64,000 nt of DNA from Saccopteryx bilineata (taxonomy: Eukaryota; Chordata; Mammalia; Chiroptera; Emballonuridae): positions 193,767,847-193,831,846 of the forward strand of contig NC_089495.1 in NCBI RefSeq assembly GCF_036850765.1, in the 5' to 3' direction. Made by a program: the position numbers and the translations under genes. The stretch's first letter is position 1. Each line of letters opens with the position of its first letter. The notes beneath the pieces were generated by a model. It did not search any database. It was not told where the DNA came from and worked only from the letters and a program-made list of their open reading frames with translations. This document shows, in pieces, positions 32,143-44,039 of this stretch.

Positions 32143-32870
32143 ACGCTCGTGCTACTCATATGAAACTGTTATGAAGAAATACAGTGTTCAGTAACAAAAG
32201 TAAGTGGTAGCACAGCATCATGTGGGAGACAGAGTGGGCAAAAAAGGGCGCATTCCCGTTCTCGCTCTCTTCTCTATGGATATGGTGTGATGGGCTGCAT
32301 TACTCCTCACCCGTGTTTGATGTCCCTTCCTGAAGAGGTTCTTCCTGGAGGACGCTGATGCCTACCGGGGGCTGGCATACACAATCTCACCTGCTGCCCA
32401 TTTTATATGGCTCCCAAGCTAAGAATGGTTTTTACACTTTTTTGACAGTGTCTTCTCTATGGCTGCTTTTGTGCTCTGAAGGCAGACGAGAGTCATCGCA
32501 ACAGAGACCAGATGTCCCCAGAGCCCAAGATATCTACTCTCTGGCTGTTCCCAGTCTCCTGGCACCTGATAGTGACCCTCCCTGTTGAACTCAGGTGTGA
32601 CTTGCTTTGGCCAATGATATATGCGCAGAGGGAATGTTTCACTTCCGGTTAGAAGCTTTAGGAGTCCGTGCATGGTTCGCCATGCTCTTGCCCTTCCCAA
32701 TCCACAAGACTAAGGGCTGCAGAGAGAAGCTACCCTGTCCGCCTGGGTTCCAGAGCCAAGATTGGGCGGTTTGAGGCTGCAGCAGACCACAATGGATACG
32801 CACCATAAATAAGAGGTCGATGAGATTAGGGGGCTGTTTGTTATTGCAGCATAACCTCACAATCCCAACT
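32143..32870. other. EYA2 intron, nothing certain
   Basis: No gene seen. The right part (about 32690-32880) has LTR-like phrases (CATAAATAAGAGG, ATTGCAGCATAACCTCACAA, CCCAACTAATACA) and could be an eroded LTR end. Confidence 0.4.
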
Positions 32871-32874
32871 AATA

Positions 32875-33054
32875 CAAGGGTTCTCAACCCTGGCTGTACA
32901 TTGTAATGATGTGAGAAACATTCTGAAACACCCGAGGCTCAGGTTGCACCCCACACCTGTAACATCAGAATCGCTGAGGGTGGGGTCCAGGTATTAGGAA
33001 TGTTTGAAGCTCTCCCACGTGATTTCAGTATGCAGCCAAGGTTAAGAACCACTG
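32875..33054 (+). repeat. MER5A-like hAT element
   Basis: It begins CAAGGGTTCTCAACCCTGGC and ends GCCAAGGTTAAGAACCACTG, imperfect inverted repeats, with GCTGAGGGTGGGGTCCAGGT inside. Typical of MER5A. Confidence 0.88.
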
Positions 33055-33104
33055 GTCCTAAAGGCTATACAACATTTAGCAATACTCCTGGTTAATAGCT
33101 ATTA

Positions 33105-33265
33105 CATGTCTTCTCTGTGTCACTTTATAGGTATTAACATTGAATTCAGACAAAGCTCCTTGAGGTGAGCACCATTATGTTCCCATTTTATAGATGCGAT
33201 GACTGAGGCTCACAAAGGTTAGGTAACTTAGTTCAAGGTCACATAGCTCGGAAGTGCTGGGATAT
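33105..33265 (-). repeat. MIR SINE
   Basis: CCATTTTATAGATGCGATGA then CTGAGGCTCACAAAGGTTAG and TTCAAGGTCACATAGCTCGG form the antisense MIR core. Confidence 0.9.
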
Positions 33266-34425
33266 GAACTCAGGAACTCCAGTTCTATGAGACCGACGCC
33301 TTACCACTTGGCTACCGCGCCTGCATTAGGAACTCCAGTTCTAGAGCAGCACTGCTTTACAGGTCTTAGAAGGGGCCCAGGATGGGGGTGGGCAAAGAGG
33401 ACCTTGTACTGTCACTCTATATACTACTTCTCTTCCTCTTAAAAAAAATTTTTTTTAACCAAAAGGCTGTATTATTTCTATTATAAAAGTAAATAATTAA
33501 TGACCTCAACCCTTCTTGACCCTTAAAAAAATGAAAAAAAGTGTCACTGGTGATCTCAGCTTCACACACACACACACTGTGAAGAATGAAACCCAGGAAC
33601 ACAGCCATTAGGCAAAACACCTCATCAGAGCCCCAACCGCCAAAGCTTAGCACTCTGAGTCCTGGCTGGACGTCGCCGGGTAGAGCACGCAGTGAAAAAT
33701 GAAGAGAAAATGAGGAAAACAAACTTTTCCGGGCCAAGGAGGAAATCATTGTGTGACCTGGGAAAAGGTTTTGCGGGGTGGGTGGGGGGTATTTTCATGC
33801 ATGACTCATCCCCAAACCATTTCACCTCGGCACAATTGCACATTCCTTCTTGGCCGGGCGGTTTGTACACCTCACCACCGATGGACCAGCCCTCAATGTA
33901 TGGGACTAGAAGCAAGAAGCAGCTGCCATCCAGACTCATCTGCTGAAAGGATTTATTTAGAAAAATGTCCACTCCCAGGCCGGCTCAGAAAACAGGGAAA
34001 GGAATTATTGTGTACAAAATGGCTTATCGGGGACACGTTGCTGTATCGTGATCAGAAAGCTGATACTCTGTGGATGAAGCTGAAATGATGATTTATCGAC
34101 ATTGGGAAGACGTGCAGAGAAAGCTTGCGTGTGTGTGACGGGGGCAAGGACGAGAAGCGAGAGCTGCGTCCTTGTGTTCTAGTTTGGCGAGCCGGAGACC
34201 GTACCCGAATAGGAAAGAAGAATCAACAAGTAGTAACGTAAGTAGGTTACTTAGGAATTTGGAGGTAAAACCAAAAGAATCAGCAGGAGTTGAAAGTTGT
34301 CACCTCTGGGCAAAAATAAAGGGGGTGGTGGTGGTGCTCACTGAGGACGACTGTTTTTCATTATACTTCCCTCTGGAGGACTAGATGAGTTTTAAACAAG
34401 ATGCATGTATTTCTTGGATTAAAAA
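33266..34425. other. EYA2 intron, nothing recognised
   Basis: No gene or named repeat. Short (CA)n near 33562-33578. ORFs of up to 115 codons are unsupported. Confidence 0.4.
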
Positions 34426-34429
34426 AAAA

Positions 34430-34990
34430 ACTAAATTAAAAATAAAACATTCTCAGGAATTCCACTTCTTATCATCTATCCTAGAGAAAAACCTCCCTAC
34501 GTGTGAGCAAGGGACATGTACAAAGATGTTCATTATAGAATTGTTTATAATTCGCAAAACACTGGAAACGATTTAGCTGTCCAGCCAAAGGAGATTAGAG
34601 AAATAAAACATAGTAGTACTTTCAAGGATGGAGAACTAAATTCAATGGAAAGAAATAAACCTGATTTTCACATATTAACATGGATACACACCCCCCCAAA
34701 AAAAAACCCAAAAAGAAAAAAATACTGTTGAGTGAAAGCAGCAATGTTCTGAAAGTTATATACTATATGTTATTACTGTATATTAGAAACATATACACTG
34801 TTCCTATCTATTTTCCATGGGCACCTAAATATTTATAAATATCAGAAAGGATATACCCAGAGTCAGAACAGTAATTACCTCCAGCAAGCAGAGGCAGGAA
34901 AAGGAATTAGGGGTGATGATGATCAAGTGAACTTCAGCATTATCTAGATCTAGAATATTCTAAAACTTTTTTCAAAGAGAAGCAATTCAA
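34430..34990 (+). repeat. old L1M 3' fragment
   Basis: TATCCTAGAGAAAAACCTCC, GGGACATGTACAAAGATGTT then CATTATAGAATTG, AACATGGATACACACC and GTTGAGTGAAAGCAGCAATG, with CAGTAATTACCTCCAGCAAG, are the sense landmarks of an ancient L1 3' ORF2/UTR. Confidence 0.75.
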
Positions 34991-37115
34991 ATAATTATTG
35001 TCTAATTAAAAACTAAAACAAAAATTCAAAGGCACCTAAATGTTTCCGAGGAGAATCCTTAGATTACCCCTCCGTTCCTGAGCATTCTTGTTATTTCTGG
35101 CTTTCCTGAAACCTGCTCGCATGCTGCTTACCGGACTGTTCTGAACTGCGGATGTGGGCGCTCCTTTCAAGAAACTTGACAGAAACTAGTTGTACAGAGG
35201 CGGAAGCGTCTGGACTAGCCCAGGAACACAACGGTCTCAGAAGTTAAGTAGTGCAGAGGACTACCCTGGGCCAGACCACTTTTTACCCAAGGAGAGAATG
35301 TCTTTTTTCCAAAGACTGAGAAACGAAGAGAAAAAAGACACTGGTGGAGACTCAGCATTAATTAGTGTGAGATACATCTGGAGCGAGGGCGAGACAAAAG
35401 CCATAGGTTTCACCATGATATGTCCCTAACCCCCTCCATAAACACACTGCCTGATCTGTAGGCTTCAGTCACTCTGTGCAGTTTGCGGGAAAGGACCCTC
35501 TGTCTGACCCAGCATATTACCCAGTGAAATAAAGCCTAAAATACAGAAACCTTCACGCCGTGTTCCTTTGCTAATAAAAGGCCACTGACCCATCCAGGTC
35601 CACTCTGATCCCTCTGCCACCTAACGTTGCAGGGAGGATGACGTGGGATAGCAGGTGTGTGAACACGAGCCACAAGCGCTGGCCATTGTCCAAATCCTCC
35701 GATCACTTTCTCACTCCCTTAAGCGGAGAACCTGTTTCTATAGCCCCAGCAGGAACACCCTCCCCACGAGACGGTGCCATCTCACATGAAAACCATTTTC
35801 TTCATCATTACAGACTCTTCCGAGTCAAGGGGAACAAACCTCAGTGGTTAATTTCCTAAACAAGCAACAGCAGAAACAGGTTTGCTTTTAAGAAACAATC
35901 AATTTAAAACCAGAATGGAGAACTGAGAAAAGGGAGTTTTTCCAAAACAGGCTTCGATTTGTAACTGGTCCGTTGAAGGACTGTGCGGGGGCTGGGGGGG
36001 GGGTTGGGATGGACGGAATGTTATCTTTGAGAGTTTGTGGGTGGTTGTCGCCCAGGGAAGGGACCAAGCAGACTAAGGCGCTGCAGGGTTTTCCCAACAT
36101 GCCCTGATGTTCTGCAGCTTTCTCAGGGGTCGGTTTTGATGATGGTGGGGTGGGCTGTGCACCTGGAGGACTCCGAATCCTTTCTTTGCTCCCGACCTCT
36201 CCCCCCCACTTCTTGGTAGCCTCTAACTTTTTAGGATGTCATCCTAGGAGTCAAAAAGAGGTGGGATGTGGAAAGACCTGTCTGAGTAACCAACTTTCAG
36301 TTCCTCTCTCGGTCCATTAATGGTGTCAAATGCAATGTTTCCAAAGCAAACTTTCAGAAAAACACCAACCAACCAACCAACCAACCAAACAAACAAACAA
36401 ACAACTCTATGTAAATGTCATCTTGTTCTCACAGTGACTGAAGGTCAGCTGTTTCCAAGATCTTTTTCATTCTGATCAAGGCCATCTCTGGTGGAATGTC
36501 ATGGTCAGGTCCTTTGAGATGAAGACAGGAGAACCCACAGTCCCTACTCTGAGATCCCTGAAATGTGACATCCTAGGTATTAAGCTTCCTCCCAGTCCTA
36601 GCCCTCTGAGCTGACACAGTCCCAGGTGGGAGCCCTCCCGGACCACCTGCTCATCTTCCCTGCTCCAGGTGCTTCTCTGAGTCCTCCCAGGGGAGGATGT
36701 CTGGGCGGCTCCAAAGAGGCATCCAGAGATTTTGAACACACCTCTCAGCAAGCAGCTTCCTGGCTGATGAACTTAGTTCACCCTGTGCCATGCTCCTCAG
36801 GAGGCTGTCTGGAAGGAAACTGATATAACAAGTAGAGGTTGACGTTTGGGACTTGGGAAGTGGCCGTCAAGCAGTCACGTGTGAGCAAGTTCATCCGAAG
36901 CTAACTAATGCTTGGGTGAGAACTGTTAGCTCCTTAAGGGTGTTTCTGAAAAGGTTCTGGTGGCCTGATTAACCATCAAAATCACTAAGATAATTACTTA
37001 ATTATTTTTAAAGAAGCAGGTTGGCCCAGTTCTTTAGGGGGGCTGACAGGTGGGTGCATTAACATGGCTTTTGTGTGTTTACAAAATGTCTCTAGAATGA
37101 AAAATTTGAGCATTC
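34991..37115. other. EYA2 intron, repeat-poor stretch
   Basis: About 2 kb with little recognisable repeat content. A (CCAA)n/(CAAA)n microsatellite occupies 36363-36404 and a G run occurs near 35993-36003. No exon found. Confidence 0.5.
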
Positions 37116-37122
37116 AATAAAT

Positions 37123-37335
37123 CAGGGTTTTTCAGCCTCAGCACAGTTAACATTTGAGTCAGACCGTTCTCTGCTGTGGGGCTGTCCCGTTGTATTAGCA
37201 GCCTCCCTGGCCTCTACCCACTAGATGCCAGCAGCATCCTTCACTCAGTTGTGACAACCAAAATTGTCCCTAGACATTGCCACATGTACCTGGGAGGCAA
37301 ATCCCCCCCCCCCACCGCCCCATTGAGAACTACTG
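37123..37335 (+). repeat. MER20-like hAT element
   Basis: CAGGGTTTTTCAGCCTCAGC, CCTGGCCTCTACCCACTAGA then TGCCAGCAGCATCC, and an end at GAGAACTACTG match MER20. A C run occurs at about 37306. Confidence 0.88.
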
Positions 37336-37559
37336 CTTTAAATGATTTTAAAATAATCAAAAGGCTTGGTCCTTAGTGTCAGTCAACTTTGTCCTTACAG
37401 AGTGGGGCAACCTTATTAATGTAATTGGTTTTCTAACTAGGCGATGAGCTAAATTAAAAAAAAAAAATTAATCCCCCGAGTAGCTGAACGGAAGAGGCTG
37501 TTTTCCTGTCTCCAAGTGCAGTGAATCAGTGTCTGGTTCAGGACCAACGCTGCAGCCAG

Positions 37560-37750
37560 GAACCTGTCTGTAAACCCGGGCTCGGGTCTTCCTGCCAGAA
37601 AGTGTGTGACTTTGGGCAAATGGCTGTGCCTGTTTGCTCATCTATACGATGTGGGCAGCTGTAGCATTTCCCTCCGACGGTGACAGGGAGAGTCCATGAG
37701 CCGATACATCCGTGGAAAGCTCTTCAGATGGGTGGCGGGCTCAGAGCAAG
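37560..37750 (+). repeat. MIR SINE fragment
   Basis: AAAGTGTGTGACTTTGGGCA, TGTTTGCTCATCTATACGAT and GAGAGTCCATGAGCCGATAC follow a diverged sense MIR. Confidence 0.7.
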
Positions 37751-38235
37751 CTCTCCTGGTGGCGGGTCCTCATTCACAGAATGGCTTCTTGGGGGCTCGC
37801 TGGCCATATCCAGCACTTGCACTGGGCTGTCTTTTTGTCAGGTGCCACCTGAAGGCAAGGTCAGGGGATTACTGCAGGGTTGGAGCTCGGCTTGGCATGT
37901 TTCCATCCGGCCCTTCCTTCTCATCTCAGCGCCCAGACGGCTGCGAGCCAGGCTTGTGTCTCGGGGAGGCTCTGTCGGGGCATGCAGACTTTTGCTGCAA
38001 AGGGCAGACTTGCCCACTCTGGAGACAGTTCACAAACATAGGCAGCATGCCACCTGCATTGGCCTCACTTTTCTCCTGTGATTACCCTGACATCCCAACG
38101 TTCAGAACAATGAGCTTCTGCACCTATCTGGGATGGAAACCTCTCCCACCTCTCTCTCTTAAAGAAAAAACACACAAACACACCAATCAAAGCCATTACA
38201 CTATACAAGCCAACTGGGTCTTTTAAAAAAATCAC
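37751..38235. other. EYA2 intron, nothing recognised
   Basis: GC-rich with overlapping ORFs of 133 and 176 codons that overlap each other and have no recognisable homology. Confidence 0.45.
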
Positions 38236-38720
38236 CTCCAAGTAGCTGTTTACAAGCTGAACAAATAATTACTCTGCCACAAGGAAGAAAAGTATTAATT
38301 AAAGCTATTCATTCAACCAGCCTCCCTATTCTGTGGGGTTTATCTCTTGGAAGTGTCAGCCAGAGGTTAGGGATGGATTAACACACAATGGAGGGCTTTG
38401 CCAGTTAAATCTCCTCCTTGTGGTTAGCTTTAATAATAAAGTTGTCATTAAAAGAGAGAATTTAATGGTTTTAATTGGGTTTAATTACTTGGAAACTCCT
38501 GGAAAACAGATCGGCTTGTTTGAAAGAGGAAGACAAGAAAATGATGGTTGTAAAGAAAAAATAGGCTGATTCACATGTTTGAACAGTCAAGTTAAAATAA
38601 ACAACAGCCTGGTTTTCTTTGCCCGTTTCATAGGAGAACACAGAAAATAGAAAAGACCTTCTTAGCTCAGCAAATGGGTCTATTAGCTCTAACAAGAATT
38701 CTGCCGCAAGAGCTGTAAGG
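38236..38720. other. TAAT-rich, repeat-free segment, candidate conserved non-coding element
   Basis: It contains TATTAATTAAAGC (about 38293), TTTAATAATAAAG (about 38429), TTTTAATTGGGTTTAATTAC (about 38469) and other homeodomain-type cores within 250 bp, with no recognisable repeat. This is only a compositional hint of regulatory function. Confidence 0.3.
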
Positions 38721-39415
38721 GAAGTCCCGTCTTCACTGAGTCACAAAAGAGTCGAGCTGACTGCAAGTGACAGAATAGCAGTCAAATTTAAGAGAACAAA
38801 GAAAGATGTCTAAACTGGTACCTTTGGGGACTTTATGCAACTACCCCGATCTCTTAGATTTCTTGATCCTTAGAAAAACGTTCTTTCAGCTGGAGGTGTC
38901 TAGCAGCTTTTAAAGCATTTCCTAGGATATAAATTTAAAAACAAAACAAAAAAATCCCAATAAATAAATAGATAAATGGAGCTGTGAACATGGAGTAGGG
39001 GAACCCACTGTCCCGATGTGCCCCAACCGAGGGGGTTCTTGGGACGTGTGACTTTGAGTGTTTAAAAGTTCCAGGCAGACCCAGATGAGATGATCACCCT
39101 AACATGTCCATGACCGAGGGGCATTTCAGGGCATGGAGTTTATGGAAGTTCATACCAAGTGCGTGCTGCTGAGTCTGTCTAGCACCAACACTCCTCATCA
39201 ACGCTGAGACCTCTGCTTCTTCTTATTAGTGGTAGTATTCTTCACCATAACTTCTACAGAGAGGACATTCCTACACAACCAGTAACATGCTTCTAAAGAT
39301 ACAGTTCTTCAAAAGGCAAGTTCTTTATTCATTTATTATTGTATTATTTTTATTTATATTATTCTATAACATTATATGTAAAATACAATGTTTATATTAT
39401 TATTAATTTAGTCTA
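38721..39415. other. EYA2 intron, AT-rich, nothing recognised
   Basis: No gene or named repeat seen. Confidence 0.4.
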
Positions 39416-39516
39416 CAAAAGCTGTTTACTGGGCATCAGGCAAAGTTCTAAGCACTTTACATGTGTTAGCTCAATTACTCCTCCCCAATAGACCCTACAA
39501 AGTATTATTGCTAATA

Positions 39517-40099
39517 CAGTGTGTCCGTAAAGTCATGGTGCACTTTTGACCGGTCACAGGAAAGCAATAAAAGAATATAGAAATGTGAAATCTGCACCAA
39601 ATAAAAGGAAAACTCTCCCAGTTTCTGTAGGATGATGTGGCAGCATGTGCGCATGTGCAGATGATGATGTAACACCGTGTATACAGTGGAGCAGTTCACG
39701 GCCATGCTAGTCGAGATGTGGACGGTACAGAGGAAAGTTCAGCTCGCTAAATTCGAATCCATGACCAAAGTGCAATGTGAATATCGGTGCATTTATAACG
39801 AAGCACCACCACATAGGAATAATATTACTCGGTGGGATAAGCAGTTGAAGGAAACCGGCAGTTTGGTGGAGAAACCCCGTTCTGGTAGGCCATCAGTCAG
39901 TGACGAGTCTGTAGAGGCTATACGGGATAGCTACCTAAGGAGCCCTAAAAAATCTGTGCGTGAGCCCACATCGAACTGCACTGAATAGGTATGAAACTGG
40001 GAGTTTTCCTTTTATTTGGTGCAGATTTCACATTTCTATCGTCTTTTGTTGCTTTCCTGTGACCAGTCAAAAGTGCACCATGACTTTACGGACACACTG
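39517..40099 (+). mobile_element. 583-bp Tc1/mariner-type transposon, internally deleted
   Basis: It starts CAGTGTGTCCGTAAAGTCAT and ends with its inverted complement, directly flanked by TA on both sides (39515-39516 and 40100-40101). The terminal inverted repeats are unusually long, about 106-108 bp (39517-39624 and 39994-40099), and nearly identical. Between them lies the 5' part of a transposase gene on the plus strand (39677-39988). The low divergence between the inverted repeats suggests a fairly recent insertion. Confidence 0.96.
39677..39988 (+). pseudogene. mariner-type transposase, N-terminal DNA-binding fragment
   Basis: This 103-codon ORF encodes MYTVEQFTAMLVEMWTVQRK and an N-terminal helix-turn-helix region (QLAKFESMTKV, then NNITRWDKQLKETGS). 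A GRPS linker follows (KPRSGRPSVSDESVEAI) and then RDSYLRSPKKSVRE. Full mariner transposases are about 340-350 residues with a C-terminal DDE/D catalytic domain; here the reading frame stops soon after the second helix-turn-helix would begin and runs into the right inverted repeat. The catalytic domain is missing altogether, so the copy cannot transpose on its own. An alternative start is the Met at residue 10. It belongs to the 39517-40099 element, not to the host gene. Confidence 0.88.
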
Positions 40100-40149
40100 T
40101 ATACCCAGGTTATACCAGGTGAGCAGGGCATTAAAAAAATGAATGAACA

Positions 40150-40514
40150 GCCCTGGCTGGTTTGCTCAGCGATAGAGTGTCGGCCAGGTGTGTGGAAGTC
40201 CCGGGTTCGATTCCCGGCCAGGGCACACAGGAGAAGTGCCCATCTGTTTCTCCACCCTTCCCCCTCTCCTTTTTCTCTATCTCTCTCTTCCCCTCCCACA
40301 GCCAAAGGCTCCATTGGAGCAAAGTTAGCCCGGGTGCTGAGGACGGCTCCATGGCCTCTGCCTCAGGCGCTAGAATGGCTCTGGCCACAATAGAGCAATG
40401 CCCCAGATGGGCAGAGCATCGCCCCCTGGTGGGTGTGCTGGGTGGATCCCGGTCAGGCGCATGTGGGAGTCTGTCTGACTGCATCCCTGCCTCTAACTTC
40501 TGAAAAAAAAAAAA
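40150..40514 (+). mobile_element. tRNA-derived SINE, GCCCTGGCC type
   Basis: Head CCCTGGCTGGTTTGCTCAGC, B-box region GGTTCGATTCCCGGCCAGGG, body and poly-A. The target duplication GAATGAACA lies at 40141-40149 and 40515-40523. It inserted about 40 bp from the end of the mariner. Confidence 0.94.
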
Positions 40515-40689
40515 GAATGAACAAAAACATGCTACTGATTCAAGTAAAAATTGTTCATCTTTTACCAGCTGCAGGAAGTCTATGTCCCTGCAGCAGTACC
40601 CACAGGGCTCCTTGGGAAACATATAATTCTTAGGCTGGTCTACTGAGGTCTGTGGAGCAGGAACCGTTCCTCATTTTACAGATGAGCAA

Positions 40690-41010
40690 ACCCCTATATG
40701 GTTCCAGAATGTTTTCACCAGCTCAGAAAAAAACTCCATTCTCATGAGGCATTTGGTCCCTAATCTATCTATCTCTATGGATTTACCTATTCTGGATATT
40801 GTATATAAATGGAATCACATATTGTATATGACCTTTTGTGCCTGGTTTCTCTCACTTAGTGTTATGTTTTCAGGGTCCATCCACCTTGTAGCATGGATCA
40901 GAACTTTGTGCCGTTTTTCGGCTAAAAAATATTCCATGTGTGAATATCCTAGGATGTGTTTATCCATTCGTCCATGGATGGACTTTTCCAAAGAGATGCT
41001 TAAACTGCAT
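40690..41010 (-). repeat. old L1 fragment
   Basis: CCTATTCTGGATATTGTATA then TAAATGGAATCACA, CTGGTTTCTCTCACTTAGTG and AATATTCCATGTGTGAATAT are antisense landmarks of old L1 ORF2/3' UTR. Confidence 0.8.
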
Positions 41011-41513
41011 GTTTCTCCTTTGATTTAGGCTCCATCGGGGGAACTTGCATGAGACCTTTCCCCGCCTCTGCTCTCAGAGAGGCCCCCAATCTCACTAATT
41101 CACAGAGGAAGTGTGAGAAGCAGGCATGGTGGGGGGAGACCTCCTATTTCCCTGTCAAAGTCAACCCCTAATACAACCGCCTTGACACCTTCTTGCCATT
41201 CACCGAGTGACACCCTCATCACCAAAGCCTCACGGGATTTCCAGTGATCTCTGGACAGCTCAAGAGCCCTATTGTTGGGAAATAAGTACCGTAAACAGTG
41301 CAGGTGGGGCGCTGGGGGAGACAGCTTCTCGACCTGCTAGTTAAGTGTAAAGGAAAATTGTTCCCATTATTTAGGTTCACAGGGTGCCTGGGATTTCTTT
41401 TCACCACTTACCATTGTGAGCAGCAACCCCTATACTTACAGAGGACAAAAGGGCTTCTCACTCTAACCCAATTGACAATTTGTTGTAGGTTTTGCGTAGA
41501 AGATTTAAATCCC

Positions 41514-41547
<34 letters not shown>

Positions 41548-43125
41548 TTCAGGTGCCATTCAACATTCATTGAAAGGTAGGGCTAGAGAAGGGGAAAAAT
41601 AAAAGGTTGGCAGAAGATGTCTGGGGAAGCAGCTGGCATCTGTTAGATTTGTGGGTGGAAAATGAGAAGCACTCAGCAGTCTTAAGCTAGCTCGAGACTC
41701 TCAACCTAAATTGAGTGATTCTGCAAAGTTTCTCTCTAAGCAGCAGAGCGCACGGGGCTTCAAAGGAAGCCTCTGCTAATGAGCTCTTTTCTGACAACCC
41801 CAAAACCATCTCTAAAATATATTTTATGTTGGAAATAATCCTTTAATGCTCTAAAATATATAAGCAGAGGCACTTGGCACGGAGGCCTCCTGGCTCAGGC
41901 AAGCACTATTACAGGGGATTAAATCTACAAAGGGTTCCCCCCACCCCAAGCCAGCCCAGCCTGTGGCCCCTGTAACTGTCATTCACCTCTAGGACATCTT
42001 TCAAAGCTGCCAGCCTCCTCCTCAGCCACCCCCGCCAGAATGACAACTGCAGATGTCTGCTTCTTTCTTGCCCTTACTGGGTGGAATGAAGTGACCATCC
42101 CTAGTTCTACAAAGCAAATAATCATCACTGGAGAGGGCCAATCAAAGCCAGCATGTCGTTATTGGCCACAAAGACTAAATACCTTTTACGTGAACTAAAA
42201 AGAGAGCTGGAGTGTGTGTGTGTGGGGGGGAGAGGGGGTGAGGGGTGGCGAACGATTTCAATACAAGGTTTAACCCCCAGTGGGGGAAAGAAATCTCCGA
42301 CTTCCTCAGAAAATCCTTTCCAAATTGTATTCATCTTGACTTAATCCACATCTACCGAGTGAATTAGGCGGTATTTATTTTGAAAATCTATTTTATAGAG
42401 TTCCAAGGACTCTGTTTTCCTTGGGCAGGGCTGACTCCATTTCAGAGCTGGAGGCCGCGGCCAGGGAGGACCCGGCCAGGCTTTCAACTTCCAAGGTGCT
42501 TGCCTCACATGGCTAACACAATGTAAATAAACACAGCTGAGCCGGAGAAACGGGGAAGGTTTTCTCATTAAAGAAATAAAATAAACAGATGTCCTTAAGC
42601 ACTTTGGCTTGTGTTTTGTCAAAGGATGGAAAAGCTCTAGATGTCTGAACGGCAGAAATGAATTAGCGCTACATCTCAAGGTAGACGGGGCAGGGGGCGG
42701 GGGCTGGGAAGAGAGGAAAGGAGAGGATCTGTGGTCTCCCGAATTAACTAATAGTCCTCCAGAGAGGACACTTTCGATTTGAACCTTAGCAACTTCTACA
42801 AACAGTTTTTAACTGCGGGGTCATAAAACCAGAGGTTTTTTATTTCTTCTCAGTTTGTAAAGCGGTAACGGACAGGCCACGCTGCGCCTCGCCAAGTGGA
42901 CCAGATCGAATCCCGATGGCACGGCGCTGGGTATTGGATTCCGGAATCCAGCCGGAATCACGTAATAGCACCGCTGAGACACGATTCCGGGGAGGGCCGC
43001 GGCAGGTCGGAGGGGCACAGGAGCCAAGATCTGTCCAGGCTCTGCCTACCCAGCCTCCTCCAGGTCTAGCTACAAAGACTGGCAGGATCCATGAGAAAAG
43101 CTGTCACCAGGCGAATTCATAGCTT
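41011..43125. other. EYA2 intron, repeat-poor stretch with ATT microsatellite
   Basis: A pure (ATT)n tract of about 11 units is at 41515-41548. The rest, about 2 kb, shows no named repeat and no exon. TAAT-containing segments occur around 41815-41870 and 42560-42600. Confidence 0.5.
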
Positions 43126-43129
43126 ACAT

Positions 43130-43300
43130 CCCGCTTCACAGATTAATGTGTAGAGGAATCACCTGGGTGTCAGGTTTAAATGTCTGTTCCAGCTCAGTTC
43201 CTCTAGGATGGGACCGGGGACTCTGCATTTCTAACAGATGCCGGTCCCTGCCTACACTTCAGGTAGCCAGGAGGGGCTTATGTTACACGCCAGGGGTTTG
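43130..43300 (+). repeat. MER5A-like remnant
   Basis: GAGGAATCACCTGGGTGTCA, GGACCGGGGACTCTGCATTT then CTAACAGATGCCGGTCC is the MER5A interior. Terminal repeats are eroded. Confidence 0.7.
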
Positions 43301-43679
43301 ACAACAAGCAGTTTCAGTTCCAATAAGAACCAATCATGAAGATGTCTTGAGCATTCAGACCCCCTAGATGTCTTAGTCTGGGTCTCCCCGAAGCAGACCC
43401 CCCAGCCTAGGATTCAGGTGCAAGCAGTTTACCTGGGAGGTGACCCTGGGCAGCACTGGTGGCAGAGCATGGAAGGGGGCAGAGGAAGGAAGTCAACGAG
43501 GGTGAGTCAATGAGCAGGACACTGCTCTGGGCAGCTGTGGCTCTGTCCCTCTGGGTGACATGTGGGAGACTATGAATAACATCCCCAAGTGTCACAGGTA
43601 TCCAGCTGTCATGCTGATGGAAATGGGGAGGCCACAAGGGACAAAGGTGTGGCCCTAGTGAGGCTGGTAACTGAAAATT
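43301..43679. other. EYA2 intron, nothing recognised
   Basis: Possibly an eroded LTR near 43370-43460 (TCTTAGTCTGGGTCTCCCCG). No gene seen. Confidence 0.35.
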
Positions 43680-43686
43680 CAGTCCC

Positions 43687-43694
<8 letters not shown>

Positions 43695-43724
<30 letters not shown>

Positions 43725-44024
43725 GAGGCAGAGATAGACAGGGACAGACAGACAGGAACAAAGAGAGATGAGAAGCATCAATCATCAGTTTCTCGTTGCG
43801 CATTGCGACTTCTTAGTTGTTCATTGATTGCTTTCTCACATGTGCCTTGACCGTGGGCCTTCAGCAGACCGAGTAACCCCTTGCTGGAGCCAGCGACCTT
43901 GGGTCCAAGCTGGCGAGCTCTTTGCTCAAGCCAGATGAGCCCGCGCGCGACCTCGGAGTCTCGAACCTGGGTACTTCCGCATCCCAGTCCGACGCTCTAT
44001 CCACTGCGCCACCGCCTGGTCAGG
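43695..44024 (-). mobile_element. tRNA-derived SINE, CCTGACCAGG long-body type
   Basis: On the minus strand it reads CCTGACCAGGCGGTGGCGCA then GTGGATAGAGCGTCGGACTG and on to a CTGTCTGTCCCTGTC block and a pure T run of 30 or more (plus strand). The target duplication CAGTCCCAGCTTTTT, 15 bp, lies at 43680-43694 and 44025-44039. Same family as 217-592. Confidence 0.96.
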
Positions 44025-44039
44025 CAGTCCCAGCTTTTT

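Larger units (their letters stand above)
39420..40110 (-). repeat. MIR-like fragment interrupted by a mariner element
   Basis: GCTGTTTACTGGGCATCAGG and CAAAGTTCTAAGCACTTTAC then ATGTGTTAGCTCAATTACTC are antisense MIR/L2 3' phrases, cut at a TA by the element at 39517. Confidence 0.65.

Noticed and set aside
35205..35290. 5S rRNA-like stretch (TCTCAGAAGTTAAGTAG)
   Set aside because: Only about 17 bases resemble the 5S core with three mismatches; the rest does not align convincingly. A covariance-model search would settle it.
37696..38226. 176-codon plus-strand ORF
   Set aside because: It overlaps another ORF in a different frame and shows no domain; likely chance in GC-rich sequence.
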